Below are positions 36,686 through 44,995 of a stretch of 64,000 bases of DNA, in pieces. The DNA is from Robertkochia solimangrovi (GTDB lineage: Bacteria; Bacteroidota; Bacteroidia; Flavobacteriales; Flavobacteriaceae). Below the pieces are notes generated by a model, which was not told the origin of the DNA, made no database searches, and saw only the letters and a list, made by a program, of their open reading frames with translations. The position numbers and the translations under genes were made by a program. Position 1 is the first letter of the stretch, and each line of letters opens with the position of its first letter. The DNA lies in contig NZ_QKWN01000001.1 of the NCBI RefSeq assembly GCF_007279655.1, positions 372,001-436,000 on the forward strand, written 5' to 3'.

Positions 36686-37723
36686 TTAATAAACTTTGAC
36701 AATTTCATTTAAAAGTTTTCTATTTGAAATTGCGACCTTAAAATCCTGTTTTAGATTTCCTACCGCTATATACATAATTGGAACTGTATCTTTATCAAAA
36801 TTCATTATTTCATCAAATTTTCTATTCATCTCAGCTGTATAACTAAGATTTAAACAGCATGTGCCAAACCCCTTACTATGCAACGCTAATACAATTGACA
36901 TTGCAAACATTCCCCCATCAATAAAAACTTGATTTCGTTCATAGGCAAAGAAATGTGAAAGTTTACCCGTTACAACAATCAATGAACTGATTGAGTCGCC
37001 GAAACCCTTATTACCATTCTGAACAGAAAGAAGTTTACTCTTTAATTCTGTATTTTCAGGTCTTATTACATAGGCTTTCCAAGGTTGACGGTTACAGACT
37101 GAAGGGACATATTTTGCAGTATCTATTGCCTCCAAAAGAACATCAACATTAACAGGTTCATCACTAAAATCCCTCACACTATATCTTGTCTTAAAAAATG
37201 TGTCGAAATCTATATTCGAAATTGAATTGAAAACATCACTTTTTTTGATTTTCTTAGTACCTCCTCCTATTCGAATATCCTTTAAATTATGATCTGTAAT
37301 CTTCTTAAGAATGTCATCAATTAAAGGAATCAATTCATTTTTATCTTTATTATATGCTTCATCAAAACTCTTATATTCCAATAGAACATTCTTAGTCACT
37401 ACAATGACATCATCTACCCCGTATTCGTCTATATAATATGATAGATATTCAATAAGATTTTTAATTCTTTCCTGACCAAAACCAACTTTAGGTCTCTGTA
37501 ATGCCAATCCTTTCTCAATCGCATGATATTCTTTTATTAAAAACGATTTAAGTTTTTCATTTGTATTCAAATTGAAACTGGCTGAATTTTTTTCAAACTT
37601 TTTCTTGTCATAGGCAAAACCTTCATTAACTATTCTTTTATGCAGACTATAGTCTTTCATTTGCTTCAATCTCACCACCCAGGAAGTTGGAAGAATGTTC
37701 TTTATAGACTCTTTAATTTTCAT
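36686..37723 (-). CDS. nitroreductase-family protein with N-terminal extension
   Basis: A 345-residue protein. The C-terminal half (about 180-345) is a nitroreductase-like FMN domain, with KTRYSVRDFSDEPV, AKYVPSVCNRQPWKAYV, GMFAMSIVLALHSKGFGTCC and VPIMYIAVGNL. The first 175 residues are helical and unlike standard nitroreductases (normally about 200 residues in all). Its place between flippase (ATGA overlap) and pyruvyl transferase suggests a redox step on a polymer precursor, but no substrate is known. Confidence 0.8.
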   Translation of the reverse strand: MKIKESIKNILPTSWVVRLKQMKDYSLHKRIVNEGFAYDKKKFEKNSASFNLNTNEKLKSFLIKEYHAIEKGLALQRPKVGFGQERIKNLIEYLSYYIDEYGVDDVIVVTKNVLLEYKSFDEAYNKDKNELIPLIDDILKKITDHNLKDIRIGGGTKKIKKSDVFNSISNIDFDTFFKTRYSVRDFSDEPVNVDVLLEAIDTAKYVPSVCNRQPWKAYVIRPENTELKSKLLSVQNGNKGFGDSISSLIVVTGKLSHFFAYERNQVFIDGGMFAMSIVLALHSKGFGTCCLNLSYTAEMNRKFDEIMNFDKDTVPIMYIAVGNLKQDFKVAISNRKLLNEIVKVY

Positions 37724-39246
37724 AATATTTTATTCTTCAACTTATTAAATCCATTTAAAATCAAATCCTTTTCGAATTTTTCTAAACCAAATACCCAAAT
37801 TAAAAACACATAAAAAACAAAAGATATTCCACATGAAAGTAAAAACGCATAGGAGAAATTAAAGTTAATAAGCATTAAGTAATTAAGTGCTAATGATAAA
37901 AAAACTGGTTTAGATTCTTTTAAAAATACTTTACTGCAATATTCTATAATAGATAATCCCATTTTTTTATTCAAAATTATCAATCTAAAAGTACAAGCAA
38001 CTAATTCAATACTAATGTAGACCGCTAATATTATATAAGCGTCCTGTTTAAGATATCTAAGTAAAATATAAGATAAAGGTAAATTCAACAAAATAGTACC
38101 CCCAACAATTAATTGATAAAACTTTATATCACCACTTGCCTGTATTGCAGATTGTAAGCCAATTGTAAGTTGATTTGTCATTGCTCCTATTAGAACCAAT
38201 TGACAAAAAATTACAGTATATGGAGGAACCTCCTTCAACCAAAAATGTAGAATTGATGTCATCTGAAATATCACAGGAATCGCAAAAATAGATATCAAAA
38301 AAAATCCAAACTTACTTGCCATCATAGACAGGCGTAACGTCCTTTCTCTATCACCAATACCTTCGCTTTTCATTATCTGTGGGTTTAAAGCTCTTAGCAT
38401 TGTTTGAGAAAAAAATAATAATTGGGTGCCCACTTGATTTGCTATTGCATATGCGGCATTGATGACAGCTCCAAAAAATAAATTTAATAAAATAGTGGTT
38501 CCTTCTACTCTACTTAAACCACAAAGAGCACCAAACATATTCCAACCTGCAAACTTACCAAGTTCCTTAATCATCATTTTTTGAGGCTTAAAGACTCCCG
38601 AAAATGTACATTCAGGATACTTCCGAAGACAATAGATCATATTCAAGAGCAAGCTTATGATTATTACACTTGCGGTAAGTATTCCAAAAACAACTAATTT
38701 ATCTGCTACAACCCAAAATAATGAAAGGGCAATAATCAATTTTAATATTGATTCTGTAATATTTATAATAGCAACCCAGAACATGTTTTCATGAGCGATT
38801 AACAATCCCTGAAAAGGTACTGAAATCACAGTAAAGAAAACCGTAACAGCCATATAATGATATATTATCCGGGCACTGGATATTCGATTTTCGGGTATAT
38901 TTAAAAAACCGTTAAAAAGAAAAAGCCCCCCCAGTTCGAGAAAGAGCACAAGAATAACTCCAATCAGAATATGTAAAAAAAAACTATTTGTAAATACCTG
39001 ACGAAGCTTTCCAATTTCACTATGCGTTTGATGAAAAGATAAATAACGCTGAGTACTGGTGGCCATAGCGGAATTTAAAAATGTCAGCATAACAATTACT
39101 CCCGCAACCAAATTATATATACCGTAATCTGTACTCCCCAATGCATTCAACACTAAACGCGTTGAATATAAAGATATTCCCATTGTGAGTAACATCCTAC
39201 CGTATAGAATAAAAGTATTTAATGCTACCCTATTTGCGGCATCCAT
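37720..39246 (-). CDS. polysaccharide flippase (Wzx/MATE-like, MOP superfamily)
   Basis: A 508-residue membrane protein with about 12-14 helices. It opens with RVALNTFILYGRMLLTMGIS and LYSTRLVLNALGSTDYGIYN, the usual start of Wzx-type transporters. It would move the finished undecaprenyl-linked repeat unit across the inner membrane for the polymerase encoded nearby. First gene of the AT-rich 11-gene block. A candidate -7 box (TAAATTTG on the minus strand, 39364-39371) lies about 118 bases upstream. Confidence 0.88.
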   Translation of the reverse strand: MDAANRVALNTFILYGRMLLTMGISLYSTRLVLNALGSTDYGIYNLVAGVIVMLTFLNSAMATSTQRYLSFHQTHSEIGKLRQVFTNSFFLHILIGVILVLFLELGGLFLFNGFLNIPENRISSARIIYHYMAVTVFFTVISVPFQGLLIAHENMFWVAIINITESILKLIIALSLFWVVADKLVVFGILTASVIIISLLLNMIYCLRKYPECTFSGVFKPQKMMIKELGKFAGWNMFGALCGLSRVEGTTILLNLFFGAVINAAYAIANQVGTQLLFFSQTMLRALNPQIMKSEGIGDRERTLRLSMMASKFGFFLISIFAIPVIFQMTSILHFWLKEVPPYTVIFCQLVLIGAMTNQLTIGLQSAIQASGDIKFYQLIVGGTILLNLPLSYILLRYLKQDAYIILAVYISIELVACTFRLIILNKKMGLSIIEYCSKVFLKESKPVFLSLALNYLMLINFNFSYAFLLSCGISFVFYVFLIWVFGLEKFEKDLILNGFNKLKNKIL

Positions 39247-39425
39247 GAACTTTCAGAATAGAAATTATAATTAATCAATTTAATGCACAATTAACCTAAT
39301 AAAGAATTTCTTTTGAATTCAAATTGTATGAGGGAGAAAGTTGACTTTATTATGGTAAGCGGACAAATTTAAAAATTTAAAATTTAAATAAATCACATTA
39401 CTGTAATGTCTTCCTTTTATTCCAT
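39247..39425. other. AT-rich gap upstream of the polysaccharide block
   Basis: About 180 bases between cysN's terminator and the flippase start. They are strongly AT-rich, with TTTAAAAATTTAAAATTTAA around 39370. It probably holds the promoter and a long leader of the polysaccharide operon. I see no gene in it. Confidence 0.4.
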
Positions 39426-39457
39426 AAAAAAATCCAACCCTATTATGAGTTGGATTT
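39426..39457 (-). terminator. terminator after cysN
   Basis: AAATCCAAC (39430-39438) pairs perfectly with GTTGGATTT (39449-39457). On the minus strand the stem is followed by a U run. It separates the sulfate-activation genes from the AT-rich polysaccharide block. Confidence 0.8.
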
Positions 39458-39476
39458 ATCTTAAAAAACAATGATG

Positions 39477-40733
39477 CTACACAACCATCCCAGCCGCAAC
39501 AGTCTCATTCGTAGATTCATCCACTAAAATGATACTTCCGGTTGCCCGGTTATCTCTATAAGAATCGATCATGATTGGCTTCGTAGTACGGATCTTTACT
39601 TTGCAAATATCATTCATCGCTATTTCCTTATCCTCTGCATTTCGCTCCAACGTGTTTATATCGATCTTATATATGATCTCTTTGATCATCGCCGTCTGCT
39701 CATTTGAAGTATGCCTGATCGCATATTTTGCTCTCGGCTTAGCCGGACTATTATTCAACCAGCAAAGCATTACCTCGATGTCCTGTAAAGCTTCTGGCTT
39801 ATTATTCGATCTTACGATCATATCTCCTCTGCTAATATCAATATCATCTTCTAGGGTAATGGAAACCGACATCGGAGCAAAAGCTTCTTCCAATTCGGTG
39901 TCAAAGGTATCGATCGATTTGATTTTTGAAGTAAATCCTGATGGTAAAACGGAAATTTCATCTCCTTTTCTGAAAACCCCGCTGGCAATTCTACCGGCAT
40001 AACCCCTATAGTCTATAAACCCTTCACTTTGGGGTCTGAGGACCGTTTGTACCGGGAATCTTGCATCCACTTTATTCGTATCACTACTGATGTGAAGCGT
40101 TTCCAAAGTTGCCAGTAAAGGTGCACCCTGGTACCAGTTCATATTTTCTGAGCGATTCACCACATTGTCTCCTAAAAGAGCACTGATCGGAATAAAACGA
40201 ATATCCTTCACTAACAATTTGGAGGAGAATTCTTCAAATTGCCCAATCACCTTATTATAAGCGTCTTCATTAAACTCTACAAGGTCCATTTTATTAATAC
40301 ACACAATAATATGAGGTATCTGCAGTAAAGAGGCTATAAATGCATGTCTCTTGGTCTGTTCGATGACTCCATGACGTGCGTCCACTAAAATAATAGCTGC
40401 ATTCGCAGTAGATGCACCGGTTACCATATTTCTGGTATACTGAATATGTCCGGGAGTATCCGCAATGATAAATTTTCTTTTTGGAGTAGTAAAATATCGA
40501 TAGGCAACGTCGATAGTTATCCCTTGTTCACGTTCATCTCGTAAACCATCCGTAAATAACGCAAGGTCAACGCCTTCATGCCCCTTCTTCTTACTGGTGT
40601 TCTCAACAGCCTCGATCTGATCTTCAAAAATAGACTTGGAATCATATAATAATCTACCGATCAAGGTACTTTTACCGTCATCTACACTTCCTGCTGTTGT
40701 GAACCGTAATAATTGGTTGTTATCAATTGTCAT
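39477..40733 (-). CDS. cysN: sulfate adenylyltransferase GTPase subunit
   Basis: A 418-residue EF-Tu-like GTPase that drives formation of adenylylsulfate (APS) by CysD. G1 GSVDDGKST is at 15-23, G3 DTPGH at 92-96 and G4 NKMD at 147-150. The beta-barrel domains 2 and 3 follow, with the FPVQTVLRP and GYAGRIASG segments. It has no fused APS kinase domain; that activity is on the separate CysC two genes upstream. Operon order cysQ-DUF2061-cysC-cysD-cysN. Confidence 0.95.
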   Translation of the reverse strand: MTIDNNQLLRFTTAGSVDDGKSTLIGRLLYDSKSIFEDQIEAVENTSKKKGHEGVDLALFTDGLRDEREQGITIDVAYRYFTTPKRKFIIADTPGHIQYTRNMVTGASTANAAIILVDARHGVIEQTKRHAFIASLLQIPHIIVCINKMDLVEFNEDAYNKVIGQFEEFSSKLLVKDIRFIPISALLGDNVVNRSENMNWYQGAPLLATLETLHISSDTNKVDARFPVQTVLRPQSEGFIDYRGYAGRIASGVFRKGDEISVLPSGFTSKIKSIDTFDTELEEAFAPMSVSITLEDDIDISRGDMIVRSNNKPEALQDIEVMLCWLNNSPAKPRAKYAIRHTSNEQTAMIKEIIYKIDINTLERNAEDKEIAMNDICKVKIRTTKPIMIDSYRDNRATGSIILVDESTNETVAAGMVV

Positions 40734-40751
40734 TGCTTTATGCTTTATTAA

Positions 40752-41657
40752 TTAAAAATAACCTTGTCTCTTTCTATCTTCCATAGCGGTTTCAGAGCGT
40801 TTATCATCGGCTCTGTTCCCTCTTTCCGTATGGCGCATTGCAGCCACTTCCTCAACGATCTTTTCTAAATTATCGGCATCAGACTCAATACCTCCGGTAA
40901 TGGTGATGTCACCCAAAGTTCTGAAACGGATTTTTTTTGTGACGATCTCTTCTCTTTCATCGAGGATCAGGTATTCAGAATTTGGAATCCAGGATCCATT
41001 TCTCCAGATCACTTCACGTTCATGGGCGAAATACAGACTTGGAATACTTATATTCTCTCTTTTTATGTAGTTCCATACATCCATTTCTGTCCAGTTACTG
41101 ATCGGGAAAGCACGGAAATGTTCTCCTTCAAAATACTTACCATTGAACAGGTTCCAGAGCTCCGGACGCTGATTCTTTGGATCCCATTGACCAAAGTCGT
41201 CTCGATGAGAAAAGAACCGTTCTTTAGCTCTTGCTTTTTCTTCATCTCTCCTACCTCCTCCAATTGCACAGTCGATCTTGTTGCTTTCAATGGCGTCAAG
41301 TAATGTGGTTGTTTGTAAAGCATTTCGGGTAGCATTCTTGCCTTTCTCCTCTGCCACTCTACCTTGATCGATCGATTCCTGAACAGATCCGACAATTAGT
41401 CTGGCTCCTAATTCCTTGATAAGATCATCACGAAATTTGATCGTTTCAGGAAAATTATGCCCGGTATCCACATGCATCAGGGCGAATGGGATCTTAGAGG
41501 GATAGAACGCTTTACGTGCCAGATGGGTTACAACAATTGAGTCTTTCCCTCCAGAAAACAATATAACCGGGTTTTGAAACTGTGCAAAAACTTCTCGCAA
41601 AACAAAGATCGCCTCAGATTCTAACTCATCCAGATAATTTAAATAATACTTTGTCAT
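40752..41657 (-). CDS. cysD: sulfate adenylyltransferase catalytic subunit
   Basis: A 301-residue PP-loop enzyme that makes APS from ATP and sulfate. The ATP-binding loop SGGKDS is at 35-40. GGGRRDEEKARAKER, WNYIKREN and FRTLGDITITGG are typical of CysD. It lies 4 bases after cysC and 18 before cysN. Confidence 0.96.
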   Translation of the reverse strand: MTKYYLNYLDELESEAIFVLREVFAQFQNPVILFSGGKDSIVVTHLARKAFYPSKIPFALMHVDTGHNFPETIKFRDDLIKELGARLIVGSVQESIDQGRVAEEKGKNATRNALQTTTLLDAIESNKIDCAIGGGRRDEEKARAKERFFSHRDDFGQWDPKNQRPELWNLFNGKYFEGEHFRAFPISNWTEMDVWNYIKRENISIPSLYFAHEREVIWRNGSWIPNSEYLILDEREEIVTKKIRFRTLGDITITGGIESDADNLEKIVEEVAAMRHTERGNRADDKRSETAMEDRKRQGYF

Positions 41658-41661
41658 GGGT

Positions 41662-42252
41662 CTATACTTCTAATTTTCTTTCTAAATAATTCATAATTAA
41701 GGAAACTGCATCTTCAACAGAAACATCTCCAGATATCTCGACGTCCGGTGATTCCGGAGCCTCATACGGAGCGGAGATTCCCGTCATATTCTTGATCTCT
41801 CCGGCTCTTGCTTTTTTATACAATCCTTTTACGTCACGAGCTTCACAAATCTCAAGTGGCGTATTTACAAATACTTCGACAAAGTTATCACGATTCACGG
41901 TATTGGCAATGAATTCTCTATCTTTTTTGTAGGGTGATACAAAAGCTGCCAAAACCACTAATCCCGCATCGATCATAAGTGCAGAAACCTCTGCAATTCT
42001 CCGCAAATTTTCACTGCGATCTTCAGGAGAGAAACTAAGATCTTTATTAAGTCCGCACCTGACATTGTCACCATCCAGCGTATAAGTGTTAAATCCGCGT
42101 TTATATAAATGTTCCTCCAGTGCATTTGCAATGGTTGACTTTCCCGACCCTGACAATCCGGTAAACCAGATCAGAAAAGATCTGTGTTTATTTGACATAT
42201 TTCGATCTTCCTTGCTAACCTTAAACTGATGACGAATTACGTTCTTTTCCAT
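41662..42252 (-). CDS. cysC: adenylylsulfate kinase
   Basis: A 196-residue kinase that phosphorylates APS to PAPS. The start at 42252 (MEKNVIRHQFKVS) is chosen because it lies just after the DUF2061 stop and matches the usual N-terminus. The P-loop GLSGSGKST is at 32-40, followed by LDGDNVRCGLN, the RIAEVSALM segment and FVNTPLEICEARDVKGLYKKA. PAPS is the sulfate donor for sulfotransferases or can be reduced for cysteine synthesis. Confidence 0.95.
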   Translation of the reverse strand: MEKNVIRHQFKVSKEDRNMSNKHRSFLIWFTGLSGSGKSTIANALEEHLYKRGFNTYTLDGDNVRCGLNKDLSFSPEDRSENLRRIAEVSALMIDAGLVVLAAFVSPYKKDREFIANTVNRDNFVEVFVNTPLEICEARDVKGLYKKARAGEIKNMTGISAPYEAPESPDVEISGDVSVEDAVSLIMNYLERKLEV

Positions 42253-42256
42253 ACTT

Positions 42257-42664
42257 CTAATGACTGCGTTTTTCGAGTCCAAAATCAATCTTATACCAAA
42301 CTCTTTCGTGCAGATAATACAATAACATTTTAGTAATCACTTCTGCAGATCCTATTTTAAGTCCGGTCATAGGATCACCGGTGATAAACCAGGCGATCAT
42401 CATGGTGTCCAGTGTACCAACAAACCTCCAGGTCAATGTCTTTAAAATATGCCTTTTCCTGCTATCCGGAAACTTCATTTTAAACCAAACTCTTTCATGG
42501 AGATAATACAGCAACATTTTAGTGATCACCTCTGAGAAACCGATCTTTAATCCGGCTAATGGATTACCGGAAATGAACCATGAAAGCAAAATTGTATCTA
42601 TGGTCCCTACAATTCTCCAGGTAATAGTTTTTGCAATGTGTCTTTTCTGAGAAGTTCCAGACAT
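42257..42664 (-). CDS. tandem DUF2061 membrane protein
   Basis: A 135-residue protein made of two near-identical DUF2061 units (about 6-63 and 69-126). Each begins KRHI-KT-TWR-VGT-DT and ends EVITKMLLYYLHERVW. Each unit has one or two short hydrophobic helices. DUF2061 genes recur beside cysC/cysQ in marine bacteria, hence an inferred part in sulfate uptake or activation. Activity unknown. It overlaps the cysQ stop by 1 base and precedes cysC by 4. Confidence 0.85.
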   Translation of the reverse strand: MSGTSQKRHIAKTITWRIVGTIDTILLSWFISGNPLAGLKIGFSEVITKMLLYYLHERVWFKMKFPDSRKRHILKTLTWRFVGTLDTMMIAWFITGDPMTGLKIGSAEVITKMLLYYLHERVWYKIDFGLEKRSH

Positions 42665-43458
42665 TATCGACTAACTAAGAAATAATTATTCAAAAGATTC
42701 TCTCTGTTGTAAAGCATAGGTTCACCGGTTTTTTGATCGACAACCTTAAATCCTGCTGCTTCACAAATCGCCTGACCAGCAGCTGTATCCCATTCCATGG
42801 TCGGTGCAAATCTCGGATACAGGTCTGCCTTCCCCTCGGCTACAAGACAAAACTTAAGCGAGCTCCCTTTCGAAACGATCTCGACTTCTTTATATTGTTG
42901 CTGAAGTTGACTCATGTACTTTTCAGTATCTTCATTCATATGAGACCGACTTCCCACCACTCTGATCTTATCTTCATCGTACACTGTCGAAATCAATTCG
43001 AAGGAACTCAATTCCTTCATTGATGGAATCTCTTCTACCGCTGTAGCTATAAACTTATACGCCTTCTTGTCGGTGACATTTCCCAGAAAGAGCTCCCCGG
43101 TCACAGGCACATAAATTACTCCAAAAACAGGTTTTTGATCCGTCACTAAAGCGATGTTCACGGTAAACTCTCCATTCTTTTTTATAAATTCTTTGGTGCC
43201 ATCCAGTGGATCAACGATCCAACAGGTACCCCATTCCTTCCTGGTATTATAAGGCAATAACTTATTTTCCTCGCTAATAACAGGAATGTCGGTTACAGCA
43301 AGTGCCTTATTTATCTCTTCATTAGAGGCTTTGTCGGCGGCGGTTAATGGAGATTGATCATCCTTGATCTCTACCTGATGATCACTTTCGTAGACTTTTA
43401 AAATTTGCTTTCCAGCTAAAACAGCGGCCTCAACCGCTGTTACTATTAATTTATCCAA
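42664..43458 (-). CDS. cysQ: 3'(2'),5'-bisphosphate nucleotidase
   Basis: A 264-residue inositol-monophosphatase-like enzyme that dephosphorylates PAP (left after sulfate transfer or reduction) to AMP. The metal-binding motifs are SEE (62-64), DPLDGTKEF (83-91) and the late WDTAAGQAICEAAGF. It is the first gene of the sulfate-activation run. Confidence 0.93.
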   Translation of the reverse strand: MDKLIVTAVEAAVLAGKQILKVYESDHQVEIKDDQSPLTAADKASNEEINKALAVTDIPVISEENKLLPYNTRKEWGTCWIVDPLDGTKEFIKKNGEFTVNIALVTDQKPVFGVIYVPVTGELFLGNVTDKKAYKFIATAVEEIPSMKELSSFELISTVYDEDKIRVVGSRSHMNEDTEKYMSQLQQQYKEVEIVSKGSSLKFCLVAEGKADLYPRFAPTMEWDTAAGQAICEAAGFKVVDQKTGEPMLYNRENLLNNYFLVSR

Positions 43459-43516
43459 ATTTCAATTTTTTTTGAATTCTAAAGATATAAAAAGTTGCCT
43501 GTAAATCTATTGCAAT

Positions 43517-44467
43517 CTACAATTTAACTTCTTTGAAAGATTCCTGATTTTGCAAAAACCATTCATAGGTTAATGCTATACCATCTGACAACGAAATACT
43601 TGCCTTCCAACCTTGATCTCGCATCTTATCCACATTCATAAGTTTTCTTGGTGTTCCATCAGGTTTTGTGCTATCCCATTGAATTTCACCCTCATGGCCT
43701 ACTATTTTTTGAATTGCTTCTGCAAGTTCTTTAATCGTGATATCTCTTCCTGTTCCTATATTATATAAATTCTCAGGAAGTTTATTTTCCAAGGCATAAA
43801 CCACTGCATCGGCAAGATCTTCTACATAAAGAAACTCTCGCATCGGACTCCCGCTTCCCCACAAAGTAACAGGTGCATTCCCATTATTCTTGGCATCATG
43901 AAACTTTCGGATCATCGCAGGTAACACATGAGATGTTTTAAGATCGAAATTATCAAATGGGCCATATAGATTTGTAGGCATCAGACTTACAAAATCCTTT
44001 CCGAATTGTTTTCGAATTGCTTCACACGCCTTAACACCAGCAATCTTTGCAATGGCATACCATTCATTCGTTGGTTCGAGAGAGTCAGTTAGGAGATATT
44101 CCTCTTTAAGCGGCTGTGGTGCAAACTTTGGATAAATACACGAACTACCCAGAAATATAAATTTACTGACATCAAATTTATGGGCTCCATCGATCAGATT
44201 ATTTTGAATCTGAAGATTCTCCATTAGGAATTGGTACGGATAATCATTATTGGCAAGTATTCCCCCAACTCTTGCTGCGGCATCTATAACGATCTCAGGT
44301 TTTTCTTCTTTAAAAAATAAAGTCACAGCCTTTTGATCTCTTAAATCCAGTTCTTTACTCGTTCGCCCTACTAAATTCGAATACCCTGAATTTTCCAGTG
44401 CACGCCAAATCGCAGAACCTACCATACCTCTATGTCCAGCAATATATATTTTAGAATCTTTATTCAT
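43517..44467 (-). CDS. fcl: GDP-L-fucose synthase
   Basis: A 316-residue SDR epimerase-reductase that makes GDP-L-fucose from GDP-4-keto-6-deoxymannose. The NADP-binding GHRGMVG is at 11-17, LGSSCIYP at 107-113, and the catalytic Tyr137 and Lys141 sit in YAIAK. The C-terminal WDSTKPDGTPRKLMN is diagnostic for Fcl. It is separated from its pathway partner gmd by a small four-helix-bundle gene and iterons. Confidence 0.97.
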   Translation of the reverse strand: MNKDSKIYIAGHRGMVGSAIWRALENSGYSNLVGRTSKELDLRDQKAVTLFFKEEKPEIVIDAAARVGGILANNDYPYQFLMENLQIQNNLIDGAHKFDVSKFIFLGSSCIYPKFAPQPLKEEYLLTDSLEPTNEWYAIAKIAGVKACEAIRKQFGKDFVSLMPTNLYGPFDNFDLKTSHVLPAMIRKFHDAKNNGNAPVTLWGSGSPMREFLYVEDLADAVVYALENKLPENLYNIGTGRDITIKELAEAIQKIVGHEGEIQWDSTKPDGTPRKLMNVDKMRDQGWKASISLSDGIALTYEWFLQNQESFKEVKL

Positions 44468-44489
44468 CTCTCTTTAATTTTTATTTAAA

Positions 44490-44541
44490 GTTACTTCGTT
44501 ACACTGTTACAGAGTGACCTCATATTTAGTGACATTATAAC
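44490..44541. repeat. GTNACA iterons, fcl side of the four-helix gene
   Basis: Units GTTACTTC, GTTACACT, GTTACAGA, GTGACC and GTGACATT occur with spacing of about 8 bases. They lie between the fcl start and the stop of the four-helix-bundle gene. Confidence 0.5.
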
Positions 44542-44551
44542 TAAAAGTAAA

Positions 44552-44902
44552 TCATAGCTTTTGAATTAATGATCTTTTTAAACTTAAAAGCATATTTCTG
44601 ATTTTTGAAACATTTACTGGAATAACATCTTGATAATCAATATATTTAAGCTCTATGGCAATTATTAATTGTGTTTCCAATTCACTTAGTGACCCAATTG
44701 AAATATCCAAAAACCTGAGCATTTCTTTAGTGGAAGATCTACCAGCACCTTCAGCAATATTAGATGGGACAGAGATTACAGATCTCCTTATTTGCTGAGT
44801 TAGACAAAAATCTTCTTTCACTGGAAAATTCTCTAATAATTTATAAATATCAACTACTAATTGTATACTCAACTTCCAAACTTCTAAATCTTTGTGCGTC
44901 AT
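44552..44902 (-). CDS. four helix bundle protein (S23/IVP family)
   Basis: A 116-residue all-helical protein. The family signature is clear: DLEVWKLSIQLVVDIYKLL, LTQQIRRSVISVPSNIAEGA and ISIGSLSELETQLIIA. It was first known from intervening sequences in 23S rRNA genes, but free-standing copies are common in Bacteroidota. The fold is also that of Avd, an accessory of diversity-generating retroelements, but no reverse transcriptase is nearby. GTNACA iterons flank it on both sides and it splits fcl from gmd. The function is unknown; a nucleic-acid-binding or mobile-cassette role is possible. Confidence 0.88.
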   Translation of the reverse strand: MTHKDLEVWKLSIQLVVDIYKLLENFPVKEDFCLTQQIRRSVISVPSNIAEGAGRSSTKEMLRFLDISIGSLSELETQLIIAIELKYIDYQDVIPVNVSKIRNMLLSLKRSLIQKL

Positions 44903-44953
44903 GGGATAGTTTTTCTTAAAAATTAGAAACTATCCCTTATATCTTAAGGATTA

Positions 44954-44992
44954 AAAGTCACAGGTCACAGGTAACAGGTTACTTTGTCACAT
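44954..44992. repeat. GTNACA iterons, gmd side of the four-helix gene
   Basis: Units GTCACAG, GTCACAG, GTAACAG, GTTACTTT and GTCACA occur in tandem at about 7-8 bases, ending right at the gmd stop codon. Confidence 0.55.
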
Positions 44993-44995
44993 TTC

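Noticed and set aside
41063-41395. 110-residue frame inside cysD on the same strand
   Set aside because: Out-of-frame shadow of a conserved gene.
44552-44902. Diversity-generating retroelement (Avd-like gene)
   Set aside because: No reverse transcriptase, template repeat or variable repeat is visible nearby.
44490-44992. Possible CRISPR array or IS ends around the four-helix gene
   Set aside because: Units are 7-9 bases, variable and without spacers; no transposase or target duplication was seen.
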